Shown here in pieces: positions 44,501-53,852 of a DNA stretch of 64,000 nt. Each line of letters opens with the position of its first letter. Positions within the stretch are counted from its first letter, which is position 1. The notes beneath the pieces were generated by a model, which was not told where the DNA came from, searched no databases, and saw nothing but the letters and a program-made list of their open reading frames with translations. The position numbers and the translations under genes were made by a program. The stretch covers positions 22,469-86,468 of the forward strand of contig JAFYLU010000041.1 in NCBI GenBank assembly GCA_017550025.1, in the 5' to 3' direction. The DNA is from Bacteroidales bacterium. GTDB taxonomy: Bacteria > Bacteroidota > Bacteroidia > Bacteroidales > UBA932.

Positions 44501-44826
44501 ACCACGGTCTCGTCAAGGAAGTTCGAGTCCTCCTCGAGTACGACATTGATAGTCGCAGCGTCGCCGATAACGACTTCCTTTGTCGTCATACCGATCATCG
44601 AGAACACGAGTGTCTTGCCCTTTGCGGAAGGGACATCGATAGTGTAATCACCATCAGCACCCGTAGATACACCTAAAGTTGTGCCGTCCACGAAAACGGA
44701 TGCGCCTATGAGCGGATCTCCGTTGACGTCTGACACGACACCTCTGATCTGTTGAGCGTTTGCCGCAATGACTGAAGCAAACATTCCCAAGATCAGCAGA
44801 GAAATCTTGTACGTCAGATTTTTCAT
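41587..44826 (-). CDS. SusC/RagA-family TonB-dependent oligosaccharide transporter
   Basis: The 1079-residue protein has a signal peptide (to about ANAQQ, residue 26), a CarboxypepD_reg-like domain (IRGVVSDVNGDPLIGASVFVDGTTLG), the TonB-linked plug (EDSNFLDETVVIGYATVKRRDLMGSV, SVGEALTGKMAGVQV, IRVRGGGSITQDASPLYIVDG) and a 22-strand barrel ending VAGVNITF. It moves oligogalacturonides across the outer membrane using TonB energy. There is no N-terminal STN domain, so it is not a transducer for an ECF sigma/anti-sigma pair. Confidence 0.96.
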   Translation of the reverse strand: MKNLTYKISLLILGMFASVIAANAQQIRGVVSDVNGDPLIGASVFVDGTTLGVSTGADGDYTIDVPSAKGKTLVFSMIGMTTKEVVIGDAATINVVLEEDSNFLDETVVIGYATVKRRDLMGSVTSVGNETLTQVPVASVGEALTGKMAGVQVTTTEGDPDAEIKIRVRGGGSITQDASPLYIVDGFPVSSISDIPASDIQSIDVLKDAFSTAIYGSRGANGVVLVTTKAGATGKISVSYNAYWGQKTMANADAIQTGSPYDFVQNQYELAVLRDKVDDDFVKVFGVFEDIDLYKNVAKNDWVKKVFGNVGTTFNQNVTLSGSSDKVKWNVSYAHVGDKAIMDGSNYKRDNLSFKTQYKPIKQITVDINARYSRTEVLGAGANSMNDGGSTSSNGRLKHAVQYTPFPITGVATDSDLAEDYGDNAPPLRSVADNDSRRIRKNWTVNGAITWHIIDNLNLKVEGGLDDYSQEDNRFYGLTTYFANNSVGAPGGSDKSLNGHPAVVYGNAFSTKYRTTNTLNYNFKEVLDNSKHKLDLLLGQEYILTKSNKLSSTVGGFPDFFDSQMAWKFMASGTPTSMNNFYNPDEQLLSFFGRANYEYDGRYAISATVRADGSSKFEKGNQWGIFPSAAASWTISNEPWMKGATWLENLKLRYSYGTAGNNNIPSNVSSLLFQANNTSWISMGNTWWGTTTVGGKSIMPNPDLTWETTVSHNIGLDYAFFNSRINGSFEVYHNTTNDLLIQFPVAGSGYDYQYRNLGSVQNRGFEASVNFVIFEKKNFGLTLGGNISLNENMVTSLGGLEKIEAATEWASTEIGPDYIVTVGRPLGDMYGYESDGRYSVDEFTHNGSSWVANKGTVDASDILGKEFFRPGAMKLKDQNGDGKITVDDKVVIGNAQPLGIGGFNLTGYLYGFDFSANFNYVFGNNIYNANKIEFSHSRKYNNRNLLASMNVENRWTNIDWATGEEITDADRLAEVNAGTTMWNPGANKAIFSDWAVEDGSFLRLQSATIGYTLPEKWTNKIKMQKLRVYITGTNLFCLTKYSGYDPEVDTRRKTPLTPGVDCSAYPKSRGYVAGVNITF

Positions 44827-44853
44827 AAAGAAGTGTTTTTGGTTATTAATTAG

Positions 44854-46719
44854 TTAGTTGAGTTTTATATATTCTCCGTTGTTATTCTGTGAAGCTGTGA
44901 TTTCCCTTACAAGATAATGGAGATACATTTCAAGATTTGTGTAGCGTCCGTACTGGTCCAGAGTCTTTTTTGCAGAGTCTGAAGCACTGGAATCATCAAG
45001 TCCGAACTGATTTTCAAACCAGTCAGGCATTCCGTCGCTGTCGGTATCTTTTACCGCTGCAATTTCTTCTGAAGTTGCATTATATGCAGGCCATCCTCCC
45101 ACAGCCGACTGCGTGTCGATTATTCCGTTCTTTGAACCGTTGCCGCCATTCATGTAGGTTGCAGTTCCGTTCGTGGCATCGGTACAGGCTCTTTCGTCAA
45201 CTATATCCCTGACCAATGATGCTCCGGCGTATTGGCAGACCGCATTGAATGATGCTTCAGCTGAATGTGTAGTTGTATAAACATTCTTCTGCTGTGGACC
45301 ATCTATTTCCAGTGCAGATGTGAGCAGTGTGTTGTAGTTGCCGTATCCTGAACCGTTATGCCAATAGATCGTTGATGCATCATTTGCCGCACCAAGCTCC
45401 GGATACTTTGTATTCACATTACCGTTCAGGTACATCTGCGGATAGCTGTCAGCGTATGTAGTGCCATCCTTGACATATGAACCATATGCATCTACAAAAT
45501 ACTTTCTGTCTGATGATGCCGGACCTGGTTTATAGTAATTGTTGACTATATTGAACCAACCGTCCTCTCCACCGTATGTGTGGTTCGAACCCCAATTATA
45601 TACGGCATTGCATCTGTAATCTACATTTCCGCGATGAGTCTCGACATAATTTCCATAGATCTGGGGATGGTCGATTCTCGGATTACGGCTATCGTGGTTT
45701 GACAGAAGGTTGTGGTGGAACGATGCGTTCTTTCCTCCCCAGATGCCGCCATATCCATGCTGTCCCTTACCATGCACCGAATTGCGGAGACTTTCTGTCA
45801 GAATGCACCACTGCATCGTAAAGTATTCGTTGGCATAGAATGACGAGCATTCATCGGTCGACCATGACATGGAGCAGTGGTCGATGATGATGTTGCGGTT
45901 GTATCTTCCCCACAGAGCATCGGCTTCCCTCTTTGCCTCATCACCCATACGGAATCGTATGTAACGGATGATGATGTTTTCAGCATTCTCGAACTTCATT
46001 TCGTAGTTCTTTATGCAGATTCCGTCTCCCGGAGCTGTCTGTCCGGCAATTGTAAGGTTACCGTTCTTGATACTCAAGGCTGACTTCAGCTCGATTATTC
46101 CGGCCACGTCAAAGACAATCGTCCTTGTGGCTGACTCATTGACAGCAGCCCTTAACGAACCGGCACCGCTATCAGCAAGAGTAGTCACATGGATTACTTT
46201 TCCGCCGCGTCCACCGGTCGTGTACATTCCGCCGCCCTCAGCGCCCGGGAATGCCAAGGCATCAGCATGAGCATCTTCATGTGACGGAATCTGAAACTGT
46301 GCATAGAATTCGTTCGGCTGCGGCTTCGGCTTTATACCAGGAGTGTCATCCCCTGCTGTATCTGCAGTGATCGGGTCAGAATAAGGGGAATCCGAACCAC
46401 CGACCTTTGCCCTTACCTTGAAACAGTATGAGGTTTCCTCCGTAAGGCCCTGATACATGATGGATGTCTCTTTCGTACTGGTCTGACCGCCATTGACAAG
46501 CACACCATCCGAGGTTTCAAGTCTCGCCACATAAAAATCAGCGCCCTTGACTTCATCCCATTCGAAAACAAGGGATGTCTTGTCCGATGACACCAGTCTT
46601 ACATTAGCAGGAGCTGTCACCTCATCCGGTATCTCGACAGGAGCGTCAGGACCGCATCCCTGCAAAAGCAAGGATGCAGCCACAGCAACTGCCGCATATA
46701 TTTTCAATCTGCTTGTCAT
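44854..46719 (-). CDS. Pectate lyase (PL1-like), lipoprotein with N-terminal Fn3 domain
   Basis: The 621-residue lipoprotein (LLQGC, Cys22) has an Fn3 domain at about 35-125 and a parallel beta-helix of PL1 type at about 160-540: FPGAEGGGMYTTGGRGGKVI, IIRYIRFRMGD, DALWGRYNRNIIIDHCSMSWS, HGYGGIWGGKNASFHHNLLSNHDSRNPR. Near the end DTDSDGMPDWFENQFGLD matches a Ca-binding tail seen on Bacteroidota pectinases. It should cleave polygalacturonate by beta-elimination at the cell surface, producing unsaturated ends. It overlaps the MFS gene stop by one base. Confidence 0.9.
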   Translation of the reverse strand: MTSRLKIYAAVAVAASLLLQGCGPDAPVEIPDEVTAPANVRLVSSDKTSLVFEWDEVKGADFYVARLETSDGVLVNGGQTSTKETSIMYQGLTEETSYCFKVRAKVGGSDSPYSDPITADTAGDDTPGIKPKPQPNEFYAQFQIPSHEDAHADALAFPGAEGGGMYTTGGRGGKVIHVTTLADSGAGSLRAAVNESATRTIVFDVAGIIELKSALSIKNGNLTIAGQTAPGDGICIKNYEMKFENAENIIIRYIRFRMGDEAKREADALWGRYNRNIIIDHCSMSWSTDECSSFYANEYFTMQWCILTESLRNSVHGKGQHGYGGIWGGKNASFHHNLLSNHDSRNPRIDHPQIYGNYVETHRGNVDYRCNAVYNWGSNHTYGGEDGWFNIVNNYYKPGPASSDRKYFVDAYGSYVKDGTTYADSYPQMYLNGNVNTKYPELGAANDASTIYWHNGSGYGNYNTLLTSALEIDGPQQKNVYTTTHSAEASFNAVCQYAGASLVRDIVDERACTDATNGTATYMNGGNGSKNGIIDTQSAVGGWPAYNATSEEIAAVKDTDSDGMPDWFENQFGLDDSSASDSAKKTLDQYGRYTNLEMYLHYLVREITASQNNNGEYIKLN

Positions 46720-48170
46720 TATGCTATCTTCTTGTATTCAGGCACGAGAATCTTCATGACGCTCCAAGCGATCACATAAGCAACGGCACAGAGGCAGAAC
46801 ATGATCATATATCCTGCTTCCTTGCCTTCGAATCCGAGGAACGTGAAGGCTGCGCCTGCATTTTCAGAGAATGTGAAGAGGACACCGGCTCCCTTGTTGA
46901 TCATAAACGAGCTGATACCGCCCGCCATTCCTCCGATACCGGTGATTGTAGCGACAGCAGATTTAGGGAACATGTCACCTACAGTCGAATAAAGGTTTGC
47001 TGACCAAGCCTGATGTCCAGCACCTGCAAGACCGATGACGATTGCAGGCCACCATGCCGAAAACTGTCCGAGAGGCTGTGCAAACAATGCAAACAGAGGG
47101 AAGAATGCGAAGATAAGCATGGCAAGCATTCGGCCCTTGTAAGGATGCATTCCCTTCTGTTCCACGAAAAGTTTAGGCAGGTATCCTCCGAAGATGGAAA
47201 TCACGGTTACAATCGCATAAAGAGTGATGATAAGCATCATTCCTGTTCCTGAAGAAGCCTTGTAGCCGAACTGATCCTGGAAATATGCAGGAGCCCAGAA
47301 AAGGTAGAACCACCATACGCCGTCGGTAAAGAACTTACCGGCAATGAAAGACCATGTCTGACGGTATGTGAAGCACTTCCAGAGCGGAATCTCCTTTGTT
47401 TCTTCTGCTTGCGCAGCAGCGGCAGGCTCGTCTTCATCCTCATTCTGCAGGATGTACTCGAGTTCGGCTGCATTCACATGCTTTGAATTCTGTGGCTTGT
47501 CATACATGAAAACCCAGAAACCCATCCAGAGGAAACCGAGGGCACCGATCACCACGAAAGACATTTCCCAGCCAAGCCATGCAGCAAGAGGCGGGATCGT
47601 AGCGGGAGCAACGAGAGCTCCTACTGATGCGCCGGCATTGAAGATAGATGTAGCAAAAGCGCGGTCTTTCTTCGGGAAATATTCTGCTGTTGTCTTGATG
47701 GCTGCAGGGAAGTTACCCGACTCACCCATTGCAAGAACGGCACGGGCTGCAAGGAAGAGCCATACACTGACTGAAGATATAGCCAATGCAGCCTTTGTTC
47801 CTGCTTCCACAGCCTTCATCGCCTCGATAGACTCGTATCCATTGATATGCATTGTAGCCCATCCGCAAAGTGCGTGAGCACATGCACCGAACGACCAGAT
47901 GCCGATAGCCCAGAGATAACCCTTTTTTGTGCCCATCCAGTCTACGAACTTGCCGGCGAAAAGCATCGCAACGGCATAGAAGATAGAGAATACAGCTGTA
48001 ATAGTACCATAATCGCTGTCTGTCCAATGGAATTCAGGAGCAATGAACTCCTTCCATGTGAGAGAAAGCACCTGGCGGTCCATATAATTGACTGTAGTTG
48101 CCACGAAAAGCAATACTACCATCCACCAGCGCCAGTTGGTCATCAGTTCTTGATTAGTGTCTTTTTTCAT
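46719..48170 (-). CDS. MFS hexuronate transporter (ExuT-like)
   Basis: The 483-residue inner-membrane protein has twelve hydrophobic segments and ACS-family signatures (VATTVNYMDRQVLSLTWKEF, LAARAVLAMGESGNFPAAIKTTAEYFPKKDRAFATSIFNAGASVG). A long charged loop (EDEDEPAAAAQAEETKEI) separates the halves. E. coli ExuT, of this group, imports galacturonate and glucuronate by proton symport. Its position between lyase and GH105-PL1 genes and upstream uxaAB supports uronate import. Confidence 0.92.
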   Translation of the reverse strand: MKKDTNQELMTNWRWWMVVLLFVATTVNYMDRQVLSLTWKEFIAPEFHWTDSDYGTITAVFSIFYAVAMLFAGKFVDWMGTKKGYLWAIGIWSFGACAHALCGWATMHINGYESIEAMKAVEAGTKAALAISSVSVWLFLAARAVLAMGESGNFPAAIKTTAEYFPKKDRAFATSIFNAGASVGALVAPATIPPLAAWLGWEMSFVVIGALGFLWMGFWVFMYDKPQNSKHVNAAELEYILQNEDEDEPAAAAQAEETKEIPLWKCFTYRQTWSFIAGKFFTDGVWWFYLFWAPAYFQDQFGYKASSGTGMMLIITLYAIVTVISIFGGYLPKLFVEQKGMHPYKGRMLAMLIFAFFPLFALFAQPLGQFSAWWPAIVIGLAGAGHQAWSANLYSTVGDMFPKSAVATITGIGGMAGGISSFMINKGAGVLFTFSENAGAAFTFLGFEGKEAGYMIMFCLCAVAYVIAWSVMKILVPEYKKIA

Positions 48171-48186
48171 TGTTATGGTTGATTAG

Positions 48187-50547
48187 TTATTTCAAAACGT
48201 CATTTTCGCTGTCTATGATTCCTGGAAGTCCTGTTACGGAACCTTTATATGTAGCAGTCCCCTTTCTCACTTCCCTTATGATCCTGCGGTCAATTGCATC
48301 GCGCCTGTGTGAAGCTCCGACGTGCTTCAGGACTGCCTTGTAAGCATATGGAGCGTATTCGTCCAAAACAGGCACTGACACTGCGAATCGTACTGGTTCA
48401 GATGCATTATAATAAAAGTGTCCCTGATTGGCGATTTTCAGTTTGTCTGGTCTTCTTCCTTCAAATCCCCCGTCTTCTACAGCACTTATGTCATATGAGT
48501 TTCCGTTGATGTAGAACCTTCCCTTTATCATTGATGTGGTCTCTGAAGTGCTGATATCCAGCCATTCACCTTCAAGATTACGGGTAGCAGGTCCCGGACG
48601 GAAATAGTTCTTTATCACATTGAACCAGCCTTCCTCACCACCGTAGATTGCCTTCATTCCCCAATTATATACGACATTGTTGACGAACTCTACGGTGCCT
48701 CTGAAATGGAGCAGGTCGTTCTCCCAATAGAGCTTCGGATGGTCGAAGCGCGGGTTGCGGCTGTTGTTGTGGGCAAACAGGTTGTGCTGGAAAGTGACAT
48801 TCCTACCTCCCCAGATGCCTCCGTAGCCATGTTTTCCCTTATGATGAACAGATGAGTTAAGTGCTTCTGAAATGATGCACCACTGGATTGTAGCGTCTGC
48901 CAGATTATAGAATGAAGCATTTTCATCAGTTGCCCAGCTTATAGAGCAGTGGTCGATCATAAGATGATGACAATGTCTTGCACCAAGTGCATCAGCCTCT
49001 ACTCCTGCTGCTGTACCGAGTCTCATACGCAAATAGCGTATAATTACATGGTCTGCTGTGATGAACACGTTGTGGTCACGAAGAGTAATTCCCTTTCCTG
49101 GCGCTGTCTGTCCGAGAATCGTCAGAAATGGGTTTCTGATATTAAGCGGAGCTGTCAGATGAATGTCACCGCTGACAGCGAAAGTAACGATGCGTGGACC
49201 TTCAGCTTCAACAGCATGACGAAGTGTTCCTTCCGATCCGTCGTCAGCAAGCGATGTGACCACAAATTCCTTTCCGCCTCTGCCTCCAAGGGAATATTTT
49301 CCACAGCCTTCAGCACCTTCGAAAGCAATCTGCTGACCTTCTCTTGATGGTGTCCAATCTATATTGTGTCTTGCTTCCCATTCGAGTGACGCCCAGATGA
49401 ATGGGCCAACGCCCTTGCAGTCATTTTCAATTATAGGTTCGCTGAGATAGTAATCGAAATCTCCCTTCCTCATCTGCTTTCCGCCAAGTCCGCCGACAGC
49501 GCAACAGTCTGTCATGGAAATACTTCCATCAGCATTTTCACGGATAAACCGGTCAATGAACTTCGGATAGAGGCCCAGGATGTATTCCTCGTGAGAACTG
49601 TCGATGTATCCTCTCCTGAGTCCCTTGAGGAATGCGTATGTGAACATGATCGAGCAAGTTGCCTCCTGGTAGTTCCCTTCTCTTTCAGGACAGTCAAGCA
49701 CCTGGTACCACATGCCTGTCTGTGGATCTGCCCATTTCGGAAGCACATCAAGAAGATAATTCAGCTGATTTACGAGCTCCTGATGTCCGGGATGATCCTT
49801 CGGCATATAGTCGAGAACTTCGACCAGAGCGATTGCATACCAGCCTGTCGCGCGTCCCCACGCATGCTCTGAAAGTCCGGTTTCCGGATCGCACCAGAAC
49901 ATCGAGCGGGACTCATCCCAAGCGTGACGGAAAAGGCCTGTGGCAGGATCATAAGTGTTCTTCGCACCAGCGGTGAACTGATGTGCGATGTCTGCAAACA
50001 GAGAGTCCTTCTGCTCGTTAGGAGCATATCGCTTTGTGTATTCTGCATAGAAAGGAAGAGCCATGTAGAAACCGTCAAGCCATACCTGATTCGGATAGAC
50101 CTGCTTGTGCCAGAACTCTCCAGAATGTGTTCTGGGATGAGAATCAAGCTGTTCGCGGACCTTTCTCGTAACACGGCGGTAACGCTTGTCCTGGTCACCA
50201 TACATGTCGTGCAGATCGAAATAGATTCTTGCCGGGCAGATGTGGTCTACATTGTAATTGGTCTTCTTATAGCTGTAGATCTCCCCTTTCTCTGTAGCCA
50301 TAGTATCTGCCCATGCGCGGACATAGTCCACCACCTCCGGCAGTTCGTATCGTTTGGCTGCGTCAAGGAAAGACTTGAGCTCAAGACCGGTCGTGTAGTT
50401 CCACTTTCTCTGTCCTTTTCGGCCGTCAAGATAAGTAGCGTCCGGATTCCTCTTCATCTCTGACCTTATCATACGTATTGAATACGGTTCCTGTCCGTAG
50501 GCAGCAACCGCAAACAATGCAGTAAGGATCAATAAAAGTCTCTTCAT
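48187..50547 (-). CDS. Bifunctional GH105 unsaturated uronyl hydrolase - PL1 pectate lyase
   Basis: The start at 50547 (MKRLLLILTALFAVAAYG signal) is chosen over an in-frame ATG at 50571 that overlaps the upstream gene. The 786-residue product joins a GH105 domain (about 17-394; QVWLDGFYMALPFYAEY with the catalytic Asp, HAWGRATGWYAIALVEVL) to a PL1 beta-helix (about 407-786; FEGAEGCGKYSLGGRGGKEF, IIRYLRMRLGT, MIDHCSISWATDENASF, GYGGIWGGRNVTFQHNLFAHNNSRNPRFDHP in part). The lyase makes unsaturated ends that the hydrolase removes, releasing 5-keto-4-deoxyuronate, so one periplasmic or exported protein covers two sequential steps. It starts 2 bases after the CE12-CE8 stop. Confidence 0.9.
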   Translation of the reverse strand: MKRLLLILTALFAVAAYGQEPYSIRMIRSEMKRNPDATYLDGRKGQRKWNYTTGLELKSFLDAAKRYELPEVVDYVRAWADTMATEKGEIYSYKKTNYNVDHICPARIYFDLHDMYGDQDKRYRRVTRKVREQLDSHPRTHSGEFWHKQVYPNQVWLDGFYMALPFYAEYTKRYAPNEQKDSLFADIAHQFTAGAKNTYDPATGLFRHAWDESRSMFWCDPETGLSEHAWGRATGWYAIALVEVLDYMPKDHPGHQELVNQLNYLLDVLPKWADPQTGMWYQVLDCPEREGNYQEATCSIMFTYAFLKGLRRGYIDSSHEEYILGLYPKFIDRFIRENADGSISMTDCCAVGGLGGKQMRKGDFDYYLSEPIIENDCKGVGPFIWASLEWEARHNIDWTPSREGQQIAFEGAEGCGKYSLGGRGGKEFVVTSLADDGSEGTLRHAVEAEGPRIVTFAVSGDIHLTAPLNIRNPFLTILGQTAPGKGITLRDHNVFITADHVIIRYLRMRLGTAAGVEADALGARHCHHLMIDHCSISWATDENASFYNLADATIQWCIISEALNSSVHHKGKHGYGGIWGGRNVTFQHNLFAHNNSRNPRFDHPKLYWENDLLHFRGTVEFVNNVVYNWGMKAIYGGEEGWFNVIKNYFRPGPATRNLEGEWLDISTSETTSMIKGRFYINGNSYDISAVEDGGFEGRRPDKLKIANQGHFYYNASEPVRFAVSVPVLDEYAPYAYKAVLKHVGASHRRDAIDRRIIREVRKGTATYKGSVTGLPGIIDSENDVLK

Positions 50548-50549
50548 AG

Positions 50550-52235
50550 TTAAAATACTTTGAAATACCATTCGGTAGGAACGTTGATACCGTTCTTATC
50601 CTGCTCAGAACCACATTTGAGGACGTTTGCAGGTGTGTACTTCTTAAGGTCTTTCGCCTTCAGGACATGTGACCATTTTACTCGTGTGCCTTCTGCGCCT
50701 GGACCCTTGCTGCCGTATTCGGCGTAGAAAGTCGTCTTCTCCGCATATGGCTTGCTCCAGTTGTGCCAGCCTTCAGGGCGGATATGGTCACCAAGCTCGC
50801 AGTCGATGAAGACTGTCTTTGCAAACGATCTCCAAGGACGTCCGAGGTATACCTTGCCAGCATTTTCATTGTGGATCAGACGGCAGTTCTTGAACACATA
50901 GCCGAACTCTTCATTTTCAGGAGTTGATGCGGCTGTTATGTAACTATCTCTCTTACTGAGGATTGTACAGTCTTCAAACCAGCATGTTGAAGCGCCGAAA
51001 ATGAAATCGGTAGTTCCCTCTATCCAGCAGTTTCTGAAATACTGCCTCTGGCCTTTTCCATATGTATATATGGTATCCTGATTTGCAATGAAACGACAGT
51101 TGATGAATGCCACCCTGTCGGCGTCCACTGTAATGGCGCATGCCTGAGCAATTGCCTTACCCTCACCTGCCGAGTTTTCGAAGGTGATGTTCTCGGCGAG
51201 GAAGTCAGATCCGTAAAGGAATACGGTAGAAGTTGCAGAAGTACCCATTTCATATCCTGTAGAGCCGGTCTTCTTTGCGTAGTCCCCCCAGGTTATAACA
51301 GTCTTCTCTGAAGACTGACCGATCAGATGGAGCCTCTGCTTGTTTGCAGGGATAGTTACCTTTTCATCGTAAATGCCATCCTTAATGTATATTGTGGTCT
51401 CATCATACTTGCAATAGTCCGGTGCTGAATTTATGGCTTCCTGCACCGTGAAGAAGTCTCCGCTTCCATCCTTGGCAACTACAAAATCATAATCCACAAC
51501 ATGTTCTGCAAGTTCTGGAATGACCTTCACGATCTCCGGAAGAAGAAGATTCACGATCTGACGTGCTCCGGCACCGTTGGTATGAGTGTTATCGACCAGT
51601 CCCTTCGGATGTTTTGCGATTCTGCCTTCAGGGAGCCACATGTAGTATTTTCTGGATGCCTCATCGCCGAGTGAAATGAGCCACTCCTGGGTAATCGTGT
51701 TTGCATCGATGATAGGAAGACCGTATTCCTGTGCAACCTGAGTTACAGCAGCAGGATAGTCTCCGTGGCAATTCCTCTTGAGGTTTCCTTCATCGTCGAA
51801 CCATCTGCGCGATACAGGCGTGAAGAGGACAGGCTTTGCTCCTACGCTTAAAGCATGATCTACGAAGAGTCGGATATTATCCTGATAAGCGCCATAAGCT
51901 GCAGCGTAACGGGTTGTGTCCGATTCCTTCGCGTCGTTGTGACCGAACTGAATGAACAGGTACTCCCCTGCCTTGAGATCAGCCTTTACCCTGTCCCAGA
52001 TTCCGAGAGTCTGTACGCTTTTGGTGCTTCTGCCGTTCTGGGCATAGTTGGCAATGACCACATTGGTGTCCACGTGGGATTTCAGCCTCTGCCCCCATCC
52101 GCGTTCAGGGTTCTCGTACGAAAGATCCTTGTCGGCCATTGTGGAGTCACCCATCAGGCGAAGGACGATCTTGTCCTGCGCTATCGATGATACAGCCAGC
52201 AGGCACGAAACAGCAAGTGTAATGATTCTCTTCAT
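50550..52235 (-). CDS. Bifunctional pectin acetylesterase (CE12) - pectin methylesterase (CE8)
   Basis: The 561-residue exported protein (signal to about residue 19) begins with an SGNH/CE12 domain (about 22-240; MGDSTMAD with Ser31, IQFGHND, DNTHTNGAG with Asp215/His218) and ends with a CE8 methylesterase (about 250-555; ANQDTIY with Gln386/Asp387, GTTDFIFG with Asp410, YLGRPWR with Arg466). It should strip acetyl and methyl esters from pectin so that the GH28 and PL1 enzymes can act. It lies 2 bases after the GH28 stop. Confidence 0.93.
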   Translation of the reverse strand: MKRIITLAVSCLLAVSSIAQDKIVLRLMGDSTMADKDLSYENPERGWGQRLKSHVDTNVVIANYAQNGRSTKSVQTLGIWDRVKADLKAGEYLFIQFGHNDAKESDTTRYAAAYGAYQDNIRLFVDHALSVGAKPVLFTPVSRRWFDDEGNLKRNCHGDYPAAVTQVAQEYGLPIIDANTITQEWLISLGDEASRKYYMWLPEGRIAKHPKGLVDNTHTNGAGARQIVNLLLPEIVKVIPELAEHVVDYDFVVAKDGSGDFFTVQEAINSAPDYCKYDETTIYIKDGIYDEKVTIPANKQRLHLIGQSSEKTVITWGDYAKKTGSTGYEMGTSATSTVFLYGSDFLAENITFENSAGEGKAIAQACAITVDADRVAFINCRFIANQDTIYTYGKGQRQYFRNCWIEGTTDFIFGASTCWFEDCTILSKRDSYITAASTPENEEFGYVFKNCRLIHNENAGKVYLGRPWRSFAKTVFIDCELGDHIRPEGWHNWSKPYAEKTTFYAEYGSKGPGAEGTRVKWSHVLKAKDLKKYTPANVLKCGSEQDKNGINVPTEWYFKVF

Positions 52236-52237
52236 GA

Positions 52238-53836
52238 CTATTTGATTACAACATCATTCGATTTGTACTGGAAGACCTCTGGCATTTCCTTTCCTGATGC
52301 ATCCTCACAGCCGTCAATGACGACATCATTGCAGTTTGCCACACTGAAGCCAGCACCAGCTGACTGCATGATTCTTACATCTTTCAGGACGACTCCTGTC
52401 GAATAGCGGAGGTCTGCGCCGTTCTCTGAAACGATCTCACAATCTTCGACTACGATGTTCTCGATATTCTTTTCAGGAATTCCGTTGAAGTACATTGCTC
52501 TTGCAGCACCGCAGCATACGACATCCTTGATATATATGTCTCTGAACTGCGGAGTGGTCTCATCTGCTTCCTTAAATGCCACATCAAACGGTGATGCACC
52601 TTCAGCAGCAGCTTCTACGGCTGATTTTCCGCCATAGTGAAGGTCGAAAAGAAGCGGCTCGGTAGGAATGTTCATCATGACTATATCTTCGATGTAGATA
52701 TTCTTTACGACTCCGCCACGACCACGGCAGCTCTTGAATCTCAAGCCGACGTCAGTTCCGAGGAAACGGCAGTTCGAAACCTTGATGTTTTCAACGCCAC
52801 CTGACATCTCGCTTCCGACAACGAATCCGCCATGTCCGTGGAAAACGATACAGTTGTCTACAATAAGATTCCGGCAAGGCCTTGCCCTTCTGCGTCCGTC
52901 CTCGTCCTTTCCTGATTTGATGCATATAGCATCGTCACCGACGTCGAAGCTTGAATTGATTACAAGTACATTTTCACAAGAATCCACATCCAATCCGTCA
53001 CCGTTCTGCGAATACCATGGGTTGCGTACGGTAACATTATCTATGATGACGTTGCGGCACATCAGAGGATGGATGTTCCAGCATGGAGAATTCTGGAAGA
53101 GGCAGTCCTCAAGAAGCACGTTTTCGCATTCCTTGAATGAGATCATCACAGGACGGAGATAGGTTTTCACGCTGTTCCACTCTTCTTCTGTTTCAAGACC
53201 CTGAGGTACATTGAACGCATCGCTGACTACTGCACCGCGGTAAGATGATGAATCAGGATACCAGAGGTCTCCTTTCTCGTTAGTGAATCCGCCACTCTTG
53301 AGCAGGGCCTTCCACTGCGAAGGTGAAATCTTTGACTTCTTCACCTGTCTCCATGAGTCACCGTTTCCATCGATTGTTCCGCCTCCGGTAATCGCGATGT
53401 TCTTGGCACCGACAGCATTGATCGGAGATATGCAGCGCTTTGTGTCCAATCCTTCAAAGACTGTCTCTACGATAGGATAGAGATCCCTGTCAGTTGAGAA
53501 AAGAAGCACCGCGTCGGGTCTGATATGCAGATCGATATTGTCCTTAAGCGTGATAGGACCGGTCAGCCATACTCCTGCAGGCACTACAAGACGTCCACCT
53601 CCCACTTCTGTCAGTGTCTCGATCGCCTTTGCAAAAGCCTCGGAGTTCAATGTGACCCCATCGCCGACTCCACCGAAATCACGGATGTCGACTGCACGTA
53701 CAGGAATCGAAGGCCTCTGTACCTGCGGCATTTCAAACGGCAGATCTTTGTAGAGGTGTGCATACTCGTTACTGCCGCATGAAGCGAAAGTCAGAGCGGC
53801 GAGAATGGATGCTAATATGGTTCTGGTTCGTGTCAT
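52238..53836 (-). CDS. GH28 polygalacturonase lipoprotein
   Basis: The 532-residue lipoprotein (FASC, Cys20) is a right-handed beta-helix with GH28 motifs: NGDGLDVDS, GDDAICIKSG, GHGGFVVGSE and LRFKSCRGRG. It starts with the DFGGVGDGVTLNSEAFAKAI segment usual for bacterial GH28. It hydrolyses alpha-1,4-galacturonosyl bonds, giving saturated galacturonate for the uxaCBA route. It lies 16 bases after uxaA. Confidence 0.93.
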   Translation of the reverse strand: MTRTRTILASILAALTFASCGSNEYAHLYKDLPFEMPQVQRPSIPVRAVDIRDFGGVGDGVTLNSEAFAKAIETLTEVGGGRLVVPAGVWLTGPITLKDNIDLHIRPDAVLLFSTDRDLYPIVETVFEGLDTKRCISPINAVGAKNIAITGGGTIDGNGDSWRQVKKSKISPSQWKALLKSGGFTNEKGDLWYPDSSSYRGAVVSDAFNVPQGLETEEEWNSVKTYLRPVMISFKECENVLLEDCLFQNSPCWNIHPLMCRNVIIDNVTVRNPWYSQNGDGLDVDSCENVLVINSSFDVGDDAICIKSGKDEDGRRRARPCRNLIVDNCIVFHGHGGFVVGSEMSGGVENIKVSNCRFLGTDVGLRFKSCRGRGGVVKNIYIEDIVMMNIPTEPLLFDLHYGGKSAVEAAAEGASPFDVAFKEADETTPQFRDIYIKDVVCCGAARAMYFNGIPEKNIENIVVEDCEIVSENGADLRYSTGVVLKDVRIMQSAGAGFSVANCNDVVIDGCEDASGKEMPEVFQYKSNDVVIK

Positions 53837-53852
53837 TGTGGTTGTCTGTATA

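Noticed and set aside
46719-48170. MFS protein as a drug or phosphate transporter
   Set aside because: The ACS-family start motif and the position among uronate genes favour an ExuT-type hexuronate carrier.
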